From GCA-002779465 sp964596535 (lineage in GTDB: Bacteria > Desulfobacterota > Desulfobacteria > Desulfobacterales > UBA2156), in the NCBI GenBank assembly GCA_964596535.1, contig CAZQUR010000093.1, forward strand, positions 1-10,721: DNA of 10,721 nt, written 5' to 3'. A model generated the notes under the pieces. That model was given only the letters and a program-made list of their open reading frames with translations, was not told where the DNA came from and searched no databases. How positions within the stretch are numbered: position 1 is the first letter of the stretch; the number at the start of each line of letters is the position of its first letter. The position numbers and the translations under genes were made by a program. Shown piece after piece: positions 1-6,925 of this stretch.

Positions 1-83
1 CGCAATGACCTGTCTGCGTGCAACGCACAGGCAGGCGAAGAATGCAGCGCAACGCCGCAGATGGACTTTTTACGAAGCCATCA
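1..83. repeat. Right half of an inverted-repeat (MITE-like) element, cut by the window edge
   Basis: Positions 1-83 match 10402-10484 in the same orientation at 79 of 83 bases (differences at 41, 46, 61 and 65), and similarity stops at 84. The outer end is TTTTTACGAAGCCATCA (67-83), the right terminal repeat of the complete copy at 10303-10484. An internal hairpin is present, with arms TGCGT and ACGCA around GCA, flanked by CCTG and CAGG. The left half lies outside the window. The last three bases, read on the minus strand, are the TGA stop of the HIT gene. No transposase is visible, so the copy is non-autonomous or not a transposon at all. Confidence 0.85.
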
Positions 84-413
84 TCGGTGCCACCCCCCGA
101 TGAGGTGAAGATGGAGATGGAAGATCACCTGCCCCCCGCCTTTCTCCACGTTGAACAAGAGCTTGTATCCCGATTCATGAATCCCGGAACGCCGGGCCAT
201 CTCCTTCGCGGTCAGGATGCAATCGGCAAGAATTTCCCGGTCCTTATCGCCGACATCGTTGATACTGCGAATGTGTTTCTTGGGGACAATGAGCAGATGC
301 ACCGGCGCGTGAGGATGGATATCCTTGAACACCACCAGGGCACCGGTTTCATGTAAAAATTCCGTATCCGTCTTTCCGGAAGCGATTTTACAGAACAAAC
401 AGTCTGCATCCAT
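81..413 (-). CDS. HIT-family (histidine triad) nucleotide-binding hydrolase, HinT type
   Basis: This is a 110-residue protein of the HIT superfamily. HinT-type members are small cytoplasmic nucleoside phosphoramidase / AMP-lysine hydrolases that work as dimers. The histidine triad HLHLHL has H99, H101 and H103; by comparison with HINT1 the middle one (H101) is the nucleophile. CLFCKI (C5, C8) near the N-terminus together with PKKHI (H47) is the zinc-type signature of this branch, and FKDIHPHAPVHLLIVPKKH is the usual core. The ATG is preceded by AAGGAGG about seven bases upstream, which overlaps the TGA of aat, so the two genes are probably translated from one mRNA. The C-terminus ends GGWHR, shorter than the GGRxxxWPPG-like tail of many HinT proteins. 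Its stop codon lies in the end of a repeat element, so the tail may have been replaced by insertion. The physiological substrate cannot be told from sequence. Confidence 0.93.
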   Translation of the reverse strand: MDADCLFCKIASGKTDTEFLHETGALVVFKDIHPHAPVHLLIVPKKHIRSINDVGDKDREILADCILTAKEMARRSGIHESGYKLLFNVEKGGGQVIFHLHLHLIGGWHR

Positions 414-425
414 GCTTTTCCTCCT

Positions 426-1139
426 TCAGTTCAGTACCCGTTTCAACACCTGATCCGCATCCATCTTCCATGTTTTTTCTTCCCTTGGCCCATTCATGGA
501 TTTTTCCAGAAGCTCCAGGAAGAGGCTCCGGGGGATAAGGGTCGCCCCCATGCGCGTGAGGTGGCGCGTGGTGGTCTGGCAGTCGATCATGGTGAAGGAC
601 TGTTCGAGAAGATGCCCCACCAGATGAGCCAGGGCCGTCTTCGATGCGTCGGAGGTCCGGCTGAACATGGATTCCCCGAAAAAGCACTTCCCCAAGGCAA
701 CCCCGTAAAGTCCTCCGCAAAGGGTTTCTCCCTGCCAGCTTTCCACCGAGTGGGCGATACCGTATTCATGGAGACGGCAATAGGCGTCGATCATGTCTTG
801 ATCAATCCACGTCTCTTTCCCTTTTTCCGTCCGGATCCGGGCGCATTCCGTAATTACCCTCCCAAACGCCGTGTCGGCGGTCACCCTAAACGTGCGCTTT
901 TTCAAGACCCTTTTGAGCCTTTTAGAGATATGCAGTCTGTCCGGGAATAAGACGAGACGCGGATCCGGGGACCACCAGAGAATCGGCTCGCCTTCCCCGT
1001 ACCAGGGGAAGATGCCGTTTCGATAGGCGACGATCAGGCGCTCGGGGCTGAGATCCCCGCCCACCGCCAGGAGGCCGCTTTGCCGGGCCAGGTACGGCGG
1101 CGGGAAAACCGGCTTCTCGGGAAGCACAAAGATCGCCAT
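426..1139 (-). CDS. aat: Leucyl/phenylalanyl-tRNA--protein transferase
   Basis: Aat transfers Leu or Phe from aminoacyl-tRNA to proteins with N-terminal Lys or Arg, creating a type 2 N-degron for ClpS/ClpAP in the cytoplasm. The 237-residue protein has the family landmarks in order: GLLAVGGDLSPERL (22-35), NGIFPWY (41-47), WWSPDPR (55-61), the HISKRLKR region (70-77), GGLYGVALG (142-150), FGESMFSR (154-161), SKTAL (166-170) and IDCQ (185-188). The frame is open to 1277, but I start at 1137-1139 because MAIFVLPEKPVFPPP is where family members begin and the upstream 46 residues look non-coding. The Shine-Dalgarno at this start is weak (AGGA, very close), so the start is the least certain part. 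It lies 168 bp downstream of clpA and 12 bp ahead of the HIT gene. Its neighbours clpS and clpA act on its products. Confidence 0.95.
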   Translation of the reverse strand: MAIFVLPEKPVFPPPYLARQSGLLAVGGDLSPERLIVAYRNGIFPWYGEGEPILWWSPDPRLVLFPDRLHISKRLKRVLKKRTFRVTADTAFGRVITECARIRTEKGKETWIDQDMIDAYCRLHEYGIAHSVESWQGETLCGGLYGVALGKCFFGESMFSRTSDASKTALAHLVGHLLEQSFTMIDCQTTTRHLTRMGATLIPRSLFLELLEKSMNGPREEKTWKMDADQVLKRVLN

Positions 1140-1307
1140 GGATCCTATCGCACCATCGGCCGCATCAAAGGCAGGCCGCACGTTAAAGCCTCTTTTACGG
1201 CGCCCCACGGCAGTACAAAGCATACACTTTTGGGGCGGTTCATTGAAGGCCTTGGAAACAAAACAGCATGCACGCACCGGATATTTACCGGCGGAAGGGC
1301 ACCCCGT
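1140..1307. other. clpA-aat intergenic region, no clear signal
   Basis: This is 168 bp between the TAA of clpA and the chosen ATG of aat. The aat frame stays open through most of it, but the translation resembles nothing in the Aat family. I see no stem followed by a T-tract for termination. The only promoter-like string on the minus strand is TATGCT with a poor -35, which I do not call. aat is therefore most simply read through from the clpS promoter. Confidence 0.5.
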
Positions 1308-3554
1308 TTACGCGAAGTCAAACTGCAACGCGTCCTCTTCCAATCGGATCCGGGCGTTCCCCCCCTTTTGCAGTTGTCCGAACAGAATTTGTTCGGACAA
1401 CACATCCTTGATCTCTTTCTGAATGACCCGGGCCAGGGGCCGTGCGCCATAGGTGGGGTCGTATCCTTTCTCGGCCAGGTACCGGCGGACCTCCGGAGAA
1501 ATGGCAATGGCCACCTTCTTGGGAAGCAGTTGATCATTCAACTCGTGAATGAACTTGTCCACGATCCGTTCCATGATCTCCAGGGACAGCGCATTGAAGT
1601 GGACGATGGCGTCCAGGCGGTTGCGGAACTCGGGACTGAAGAAGCTTTCCACGGCCTTTTTCCCCTTGGCTTTCAGGTCGCTTTTGGGATCCCCGAATCC
1701 GATGGTCAAGGAACTCATTTCCCGGGCCCCGGCATTGGAGGTCATGATGACGATGACGTTCCTGAAATCGGCCTTCTTGCCGTTGTTGTCCGTCAGGGTG
1801 GCATGGTCCAGAACCTGTAAAAGGATATTGAAAAGGTCGATGTGGGCCTTTTCGATCTCATCCAAAAGGAGGACGCTGTGGGGATGCTTCCGGATCCCGT
1901 CCGTGAGCAGTCCGCCCTGATCAAACCCGATATACCCTGGCGGCGCCCCGATGAGCCGGGCCACGGCGTGCTTTTCCATGTACTCGCTCATGTCGTAGCG
2001 CATGAATTCGACACCCAGATTCATGGCGATCTGACGGGCCACCTCGGTCTTCCCCACACCGGTGGGCCCCGTAAACAAAAAAGATCCGATGGGTTTATCC
2101 GGAGTCCGCAATCCGGCCCGGGAGCGTTTGATGGCCGTCACGATGGCGCGGAGGGCCGGATCCTGTCCATAGACTTTGGCCTTGAGGCGGTCTTCCAGTT
2201 CTTCGAGTTGAACCTTGTCATTGGCGGAAACGCTCACCGTGGGTATCTTGGCCATTTTGGCCACGATCTTTTCGATGTCCGACGGATGAATCTTTTTCCG
2301 GGTGACGCTGCCGGAAAGACGAACGGCGGCCCCTGCCTCGTCGATGACGTCGATGGCTTTGTCCGGTAGATACCGGTCATTGATGTACTTGGCGCTCAAG
2401 TCCACCGCCGCCTTCAGGGCGGTTTCCGTGTAAACGATCCCGTGATGGGCCTCGTATCGGGATTTGAGCCCCTTTAAAATCTGGACGGTTTCGGAGACCG
2501 GAGGCTCGGGGACCTCGATCTTTTCGAACCGGCGGGACATGGCCCGGTCCTTTTCGAAATGACTCTTGTATTCTTCGTATGTGGTGGAACCGATACATCG
2601 CAGCTCGCCGGTGGCAAAGACCGGCTTGAGGATGTTGGAGGCGTCCATGGAACCGGAGGAGGTGGCACCGGCGCCGACAATGGTGTGGATCTCATCGATG
2701 AACAAAATGGTGTTTTTCTTCTTTTTCAGTTCGGTGATGACCGCCTTGAGGCGCTGTTCGAAGTCTCCCCGGAACTTGGTCCCCGCCAGCAGGGCCCCCA
2801 TATCCAGCGCATAAATCCGAACGTCTTTCAAAAGATCCGGGACGTCTTTCTTCTGGATCTTTTGCACCAGCCCCTCGGCCAGGGCGGTTTTCCCCACGCC
2901 GGGATCCCCCACGAAAATGGGGTTGTTTTTCCGCCGGCGGCAAAGGACCTGCATGGTTCGTTCCAGTTCATGCTCCCGGCCGATGAGGGGATCCAGCAGT
3001 CCCTTTTCCGCCATTTCCATCAGGTCGAGGGTGAACAGGGACAAGGGATCGTCTTTTTTCTTTTCCTTTGTCTTTTCCGTCTTCTGGGTCTTGACGAACC
3101 CCCCGATCACGTCCGCAAAGGGGTCTTTGGGCATGCCGTGGGAGATGTAATTGAGGATGTCCAGCCGGGTAATCCCTTCCTGGGACAAAAAGTAGGCGGC
3201 GTAGGAGTCGGTTTCCAGGAAAATGGAGGCCAAAATGTCGCTGATCTCCACCTCCTGTTTCTCGGCGTTTCGCACATGATTGACGGCGCGCTGGATGACC
3301 CGTTGGAAACCCAGGGTCTGCTGGAGCACATAATCCCCCCCATCCGGGACGACCGCCATTTTTTCGTTGAAAAACGCTTCCAGGCGCTGCTTCAAACTCC
3401 CCAGGTCCCCCCCGCAGTTATGGAGGATCTCCTTTCCCGCTTCGTCGTGCAAAATGGCGAACAGGACATGTTCGATGGAGACGTATTCATGGCGCCGCCT
3501 CTTGGCTTCGCTGACGGCGAACCCCAAAGTGGCGCTCAATTCCTTGCTGATCAT
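1308..3554 (-). CDS. clpA: ATP-dependent Clp protease ATP-binding subunit ClpA
   Basis: ClpA is the cytoplasmic hexameric AAA+ unfoldase that feeds substrates to ClpP and works with the adaptor ClpS. The 748-residue length is typical. An N-terminal Clp_N double-repeat domain (about 1-145, beginning with SKELSATLGFAVSEAKRR) is followed by a Lys-rich linker (about 155-168). The first AAA+ module has Walker A GDPGVGKT (216-223) and Walker B ILFIDE (283-288). The second has Walker A GPTGVGKT (496-503) and Walker B LLLDEIEKAH (562-571). There is no ClpB-like coiled-coil middle domain. SLTIGFGDP (615-623) contains an IGF tripeptide at the position of the ClpP-docking IGL loop, supporting ClpA rather than ClpB. 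The ATG lies four bases after the clpS stop, and its AAGGGAG ribosome site is formed by the last clpS codons, so translation is probably coupled. No clpP is present in the window. Confidence 0.97.
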   Translation of the reverse strand: MISKELSATLGFAVSEAKRRRHEYVSIEHVLFAILHDEAGKEILHNCGGDLGSLKQRLEAFFNEKMAVVPDGGDYVLQQTLGFQRVIQRAVNHVRNAEKQEVEISDILASIFLETDSYAAYFLSQEGITRLDILNYISHGMPKDPFADVIGGFVKTQKTEKTKEKKKDDPLSLFTLDLMEMAEKGLLDPLIGREHELERTMQVLCRRRKNNPIFVGDPGVGKTALAEGLVQKIQKKDVPDLLKDVRIYALDMGALLAGTKFRGDFEQRLKAVITELKKKKNTILFIDEIHTIVGAGATSSGSMDASNILKPVFATGELRCIGSTTYEEYKSHFEKDRAMSRRFEKIEVPEPPVSETVQILKGLKSRYEAHHGIVYTETALKAAVDLSAKYINDRYLPDKAIDVIDEAGAAVRLSGSVTRKKIHPSDIEKIVAKMAKIPTVSVSANDKVQLEELEDRLKAKVYGQDPALRAIVTAIKRSRAGLRTPDKPIGSFLFTGPTGVGKTEVARQIAMNLGVEFMRYDMSEYMEKHAVARLIGAPPGYIGFDQGGLLTDGIRKHPHSVLLLDEIEKAHIDLFNILLQVLDHATLTDNNGKKADFRNVIVIMTSNAGAREMSSLTIGFGDPKSDLKAKGKKAVESFFSPEFRNRLDAIVHFNALSLEIMERIVDKFIHELNDQLLPKKVAIAISPEVRRYLAEKGYDPTYGARPLARVIQKEIKDVLSEQILFGQLQKGGNARIRLEEDALQFDFA

Positions 3555-3558
3555 GGAT

Positions 3559-3873
3559 CTACTCCCTTTCCATGGTGCTTTTTAAGGGAAAACCGTTTTC
3601 ACGGGCCAGTTCATGGACCATCTGGACCTTGGTCTCCGCCACTTCGAAGGTGAAGACCCCGCAGACCCCGATCCCCGATTGATGGACGTTGAGCATGATC
3701 CGGGTGGCCTCTTCCAGGGACTTGTTGAAAACACCCATGAGCACCGCCACCACGAAATCCATTGGGGTGTAATCGTCGTTGTGCAACAGCACCCGGTACA
3801 TAGCCGGTTCCCGGGTCTCGGCATCCACCTCGGAAAGGACGGTTTCTTCTTCACCGGGAACATATCCATCCAT
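3559..3873 (-). CDS. clpS: ATP-dependent Clp protease adaptor ClpS
   Basis: ClpS is the N-recognin that binds proteins with N-terminal Leu, Phe, Tyr or Trp and hands them to ClpA. The 104-residue form starting MDGYVPGEEE has a short acidic flexible N-terminus (about 1-24) followed by the ClpS fold. YRVLLHNDDYTPMDFVVAVL carries the pocket residues N32, D33 and D34; MLNVHQSGIG carries H64 of the same pocket; CGVFTFEVAETKV (71-83) and HELARENGFPL are family signatures. The frame is open to 3969, but ATG 3871-3873 is chosen because GGAGG sits eight bases upstream and the upstream extension would overlap the promoter. The stop is four bases before clpA. The C-terminal codons GAA AGG GAG double as the clpA ribosome site. 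Confidence 0.96.
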   Translation of the reverse strand: MDGYVPGEEETVLSEVDAETREPAMYRVLLHNDDYTPMDFVVAVLMGVFNKSLEEATRIMLNVHQSGIGVCGVFTFEVAETKVQMVHELARENGFPLKSTMERE

Positions 3874-3940
3874 GGGTTGCTCCTCCGAAAACAGCGGGAA
3901 ATATGGCGCGAGTGGAATGCATGGCGTATGCGTTATAAAA

Positions 3941-3969
3941 ACTATAATTTTGCACGGCGGAAAAATCAA
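3941..3969 (-). promoter_or_regulatory. Sigma70-type promoter for clpS-clpA(-aat-HIT)
   Basis: On the minus strand, TTGATT (3964-3969) is followed by exactly 17 bases and TATAGT (3941-3946). Transcription would start near 3934, giving a leader of about 60 nt before the clpS ATG at 3873. The spacing and both hexamers are close to consensus, and the site lies in the gap between secA and clpS. It overlaps the end of a possible secA terminator. Confidence 0.7.
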
Positions 3970-4011
3970 CCCCCGGAACGAACCGTCTGAAACGCTTTCA
4001 ATGCATCCGGG
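3961..4011 (-). terminator. Possible secA terminator stem
   Basis: Directly after the secA TAA the minus strand reads CCCGGA (4006-4011). The complementary TCCGGG is at 3972-3977, followed after a short GGTTGA stretch by TTTTT (3961-3965). The loop is about 28 nt and holds a small GAAA/TTTC hairpin. The long loop and gap before the T-tract make this a weak intrinsic terminator at best. Confidence 0.35.
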
Positions 4012-6537
4012 TTACGTACGGCCGCAGCACTTTTTATACTTTTTCCCGCTCCCGCACGGGCACGGGGCGTTTCGTCCCACCTTTTTCTGATCCCGCCGGA
4101 TCGGTGTTTTTGGGTCCCCTCCGTCACCCCCGGAATAAATCAGATTCTGCTCTTTGGGTTTTTGCATCTCGGTAAGGTTTTCGGGTTGGGCGATCTCCAC
4201 CCGAAACAAAATCCCCAGGGTTTCCTCCTTGATCCGGGAAATCATTTCGGAAAACATCGCAAACCCTTCTTTCTTGTATACCAGGCGCGGATCCTGCTGG
4301 GCATACCCCCGAAGGCCGATCCCTTCCTTGAGATGATCCATGCTCAACAGATGGTCTTTCCACAGATGGTCCACGGTCTGAAGCATCACGATCCGCTCCA
4401 GTTCCCGGAAGGCATCCGCACCGACGCTCTGTTCCCGCTCCTCGTATATTTTAAGGGCCTGCTCCCGAATCGTTTCCGTCAATTCCTCCGAATCCACCCC
4501 TTCCAGTACCTCCGGGCGCAAGTCCAGGCGAAAGTTGAACTGTTTGAAGACCGCCTCCTTGAGACCCTTGAGGTCCCATTCTTCGGGCGGCGTTCGTTCA
4601 TCGGTATAGGTCCCGGCGATCTCCGAGGTTTTTTCATGGATCATCTCCACGATGGAATCCTTCAGGTTTTCCCCCCTCAGGGCTTCCCGCCGCTGCCGAT
4701 AGATGACCTCCCGCTGCTGGTTCATCACGTTGTCGTATTCCAGAAGCTGCTTACGGATCTCGAAGTTGTGCGCCTCCACCTTCTTCTGGGCGTTTTCGAT
4801 GGCTCTTGAAATCAGATTGTGTTCGATGGGTTCCCCTTCTTCCATACCCATTCGGTTCATGATGTTTCCCATCCGCTCTCCCCCGAAGATCCGGAGGAGA
4901 TCGTCTTCCAGGGCCAGGTAAAACCGGGAGGACCCCGGATCCCCCTGCCGCCCGGAACGTCCCCGGAGCTGATTGTCGATGCGCCGGCTTTCATGCCGCT
5001 CCGTTCCGAGGATATGCAGCCCCCCGATCTCCACCACGCCGTCCCCCAAGACGATGTCCGTCCCCCGGCCCGCCATGTTGGTGGAGATGGTGACGGTCCC
5101 TTTCTGGCCGGCCATGGAGACGATTTCGGCTTCCTTTTTGTGGTTTTTGGCGTTTAACACCGAGTGGGGAATCCCCCGCTTGCTCAATTTTTCGCTCAGG
5201 GCTTCGGAAACATCGATGGAGATGGTCCCCACCAGAACCGGTTGGCCCCGCCGGTGACAATCCTCGATCTCATCCAGGACCGCATCGTATTTTTCCTTTT
5301 TGGTCTGGTAAATCACATCCGGGTGATCGATGCGGATCATGGGCTTGTGAGTGGGAATCACGCTGACGTCCAGGTTATAGATCTTCTTGAATTCGGCCGC
5401 TTCCGTGTCGGCGGTCCCCGTCATTCCGGCGAGCTTGTCGTACATCCGGAAATAATTCTGGAAGGTGATGGTGGCCAGCGTCTGGTTTTCGTTTTCGATC
5501 TTGACGTTTTCCTTGGCCTCCAGGGCCTGGTGAAGCCCTTCGCTGTAACGGCGTCCGGGCATGAGCCGGCCGGTGAATTCGTCCACGATCACCACCTGGC
5601 CGTCTTTGACGATATAATCCACGTCCCTTTTGAAGAGATGGTGCGCCTTCAGGGCCTGGTTGATGTGGTGCAACAGTTCGATGTATTTGGGATCATAGAG
5701 GTTTTCCACTTTCAGGATGCGTTCGGCATGGGCCACTCCCTCCTCGGTGAGGACCACGGTTTTGGCTTTTTCATCGATGGTGAAATCGGTGTCCCGCTTC
5801 AGGCGGCCAATGATGCCGTTCACCTGGTAATACAGGTGGGTCGATTTTTCCGCCGGTCCGGAGATGATCAAGGGCGTCCGGGCCTCGTCGATGAGGATGC
5901 TGTCCACCTCGTCCACGATGGCGTAATTCAGCTCCCGCTGGACCAGGGAGGCCCGATCGAACTTCATATTGTCCCGGAGATAGTCAAAACCGAATTCATT
6001 GTTCGTCCCGTAGGTGATATCGCACCGGTACGCCTCGTGCCGTTCCTGATCGTCCATCCCGTGCACGATAGTCCCCACGGTAAGCCCCAGGAAACGGTAA
6101 ATGTTCCCCATCCATTCCGTATCGCGCCGGGCCAGGTAATCGTTCACCGTGATGATGTGGACCCCTTTGCCCGTCAGGGCGTTGAGGTAGGCGGGAAGCG
6201 CCGCGGCCAGGGTTTTTCCTTCACCGGTTTTCATTTCCGCGATTTTTCCCTGGTGCAGCACGATTCCGCCGATCAATTGCACATCGAAATGCCGCATCTT
6301 CAGGGTACGAACCGAGGCCTCCCGCACAACGGCAAACGCTTCGGGAATGAGCTCATCCAGGGGTTCCCCGTTTTCGAGGCGCTGCCGGTAGATACCGGTC
6401 CGGGCTTTCAGTTCATCGTCGGTCATCTCCTGCATCCGGGGCTCCAGCGCATTGACGCGCGCCACCAGGGGCTCCAGTCTTTTCAGCTCCCGTTCGTTTT
6501 TGCTTCCAAACACCTTTGTCAAAAAATTGAAAAACAT
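4012..6537 (-). CDS. secA: Preprotein translocase motor ATPase SecA
   Basis: SecA is the membrane-associated ATPase that drives preproteins through SecYEG. The 841-residue protein is full-length. It has Walker A MKTGEGKT (102-109), the TVNDYLARRD segment (130-139), TYGTNNEFGFDYLRDN (175-190), Walker B VDEVDSILIDEARTPLIISG (208-227), the preprotein cross-linking region (about 228-370), MTGTADTEA (372-380) and NBD2 motif TNMAGRGTDI (486-495) followed by QLRGRSGRQGDPG. The helical scaffold/wing region follows. The C-terminus ends in a zinc-binding SecB/ribosome-type tail with C826, C828, C837 and C838 (CxC-x8-CC), the last ligand being Cys where E. coli has His. The ATG at 6535-6537 gives the standard N-terminus (FFNFLTKVFGSKNEREL), though its Shine-Dalgarno is weak. 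The gene stands apart from its neighbours by 138 bp downstream and 388 bp upstream. Confidence 0.98.
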   Translation of the reverse strand: MFFNFLTKVFGSKNERELKRLEPLVARVNALEPRMQEMTDDELKARTGIYRQRLENGEPLDELIPEAFAVVREASVRTLKMRHFDVQLIGGIVLHQGKIAEMKTGEGKTLAAALPAYLNALTGKGVHIITVNDYLARRDTEWMGNIYRFLGLTVGTIVHGMDDQERHEAYRCDITYGTNNEFGFDYLRDNMKFDRASLVQRELNYAIVDEVDSILIDEARTPLIISGPAEKSTHLYYQVNGIIGRLKRDTDFTIDEKAKTVVLTEEGVAHAERILKVENLYDPKYIELLHHINQALKAHHLFKRDVDYIVKDGQVVIVDEFTGRLMPGRRYSEGLHQALEAKENVKIENENQTLATITFQNYFRMYDKLAGMTGTADTEAAEFKKIYNLDVSVIPTHKPMIRIDHPDVIYQTKKEKYDAVLDEIEDCHRRGQPVLVGTISIDVSEALSEKLSKRGIPHSVLNAKNHKKEAEIVSMAGQKGTVTISTNMAGRGTDIVLGDGVVEIGGLHILGTERHESRRIDNQLRGRSGRQGDPGSSRFYLALEDDLLRIFGGERMGNIMNRMGMEEGEPIEHNLISRAIENAQKKVEAHNFEIRKQLLEYDNVMNQQREVIYRQRREALRGENLKDSIVEMIHEKTSEIAGTYTDERTPPEEWDLKGLKEAVFKQFNFRLDLRPEVLEGVDSEELTETIREQALKIYEEREQSVGADAFRELERIVMLQTVDHLWKDHLLSMDHLKEGIGLRGYAQQDPRLVYKKEGFAMFSEMISRIKEETLGILFRVEIAQPENLTEMQKPKEQNLIYSGGDGGDPKTPIRRDQKKVGRNAPCPCGSGKKYKKCCGRT

Positions 6538-6631
6538 GGCACCATCGTCTTTTTAAAATTGAGAAAAAAACAGGTCTCCCCCGCTTCAAAAGGGCATTGC
6601 CTCCCCCAAGGGAGTTCGACCGCATGAGTTT

Positions 6632-6785
6632 TGATGGAATCGTAAAAACCCCTTTTCCCCTCCATGATGGGATGGGATTCAGGGGAGGGGGCTACAACTT
6701 ATAGAAAATACAGACGATTTTCACCATCACCCCACCCCTCTCCCTCAAGGGAGAGGGAGAATTCGGGCTTTTACGAGTTCACCAT
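6632..6785. repeat. Short element with inverted ends related to the 10303-10484 element
   Basis: The left end TGATGGAATCGTAAAA (6632-6647) and the reverse complement of the right end TTTTACGAGTTCACCA (6769-6784) agree at 13 of 16 bases. The left end also matches the outer end of the other elements (TGATGGCTTCGTAAAAA) at 15 of 17. The interior, about 120 bp, differs from the 10303-10484 copy: it is G/C-skewed and carries the palindrome at 6736-6757. No coding capacity is seen. Confidence 0.6.
6736..6757. repeat. Perfect palindrome with CCCTCTCCCT / AGGGAGAGGG arms
   Basis: Ten-base arms flank a two-base centre (CA). Bases 6739-6757 are, in reverse complement, identical over 19 bases to the core of the 34-bp tandem units at 10635, 10669 and 10703. 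This points to a dispersed REP-like palindrome family. Confidence 0.8.
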
Positions 6786-6822
6786 TTTTAAAGGCCAATA
6801 AAATATAACACAGGCGGCCGCT

Positions 6823-6860
6823 AAAAAAAAGGCCGGATCCGGAAAAGAGAGCCTCGCAGG
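6823..6860 (-). terminator. Possible terminator downstream of the M23 gene
   Basis: On the minus strand the self-complementary CCGGATCCGG (6833-6842) is followed by CC and eight T residues (6823-6830). An alternative pairing of AGGC (upstream) with GCCT closes a larger loop just before the T-run. The T-tract is good, but the stem is short, so this is tentative. Confidence 0.4.
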
Positions 6861-6925
6861 AAGAAACGCCGGGCGGACAAAAAAGGAATGCGCTACGGAA
6901 TCAATTGAGATCTGAATTGAGCGAT

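Larger units (their letters stand above)
6538..6925. other. 388-bp non-coding stretch between the M23 gene and secA
   Basis: There is no credible gene here. From right to left it holds a possible terminator for the M23 gene (6823-6860), an AT-rich stretch (6784-6810), the element with TCGTAAAA-type ends (6632-6785) containing a perfect 10-bp-arm palindrome, and a CTCCCCCAAGGGAG motif (6601-6614). A minus-strand T-rich leader precedes secA. I do not see a convincing -35/-10 pair for secA. Confidence 0.6.

Noticed and set aside
1140..1277. N-terminal extension of Aat by 46 residues
   Set aside because: The extension has no similarity to Aat proteins, which begin just ahead of the FPPP...GGDLSPERL block.
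2559..3653. 364-codon plus-strand open frame
   Set aside because: It is antisense to clpA. It is a by-product of GC-rich codon structure, has no domain motifs and no ribosome site, and overlaps a certain gene.
5164..6627. 487-codon plus-strand open frame
   Set aside because: It lies antisense to secA for nearly its whole length; the translation shows no recognisable family, and its 3' part crosses repeat-like spacer.
6538..6925. SecM-like arrest peptide ahead of secA
   Set aside because: No small secreted ORF with an arrest-type C-terminus is present in either frame set; the region is repeats and spacer.
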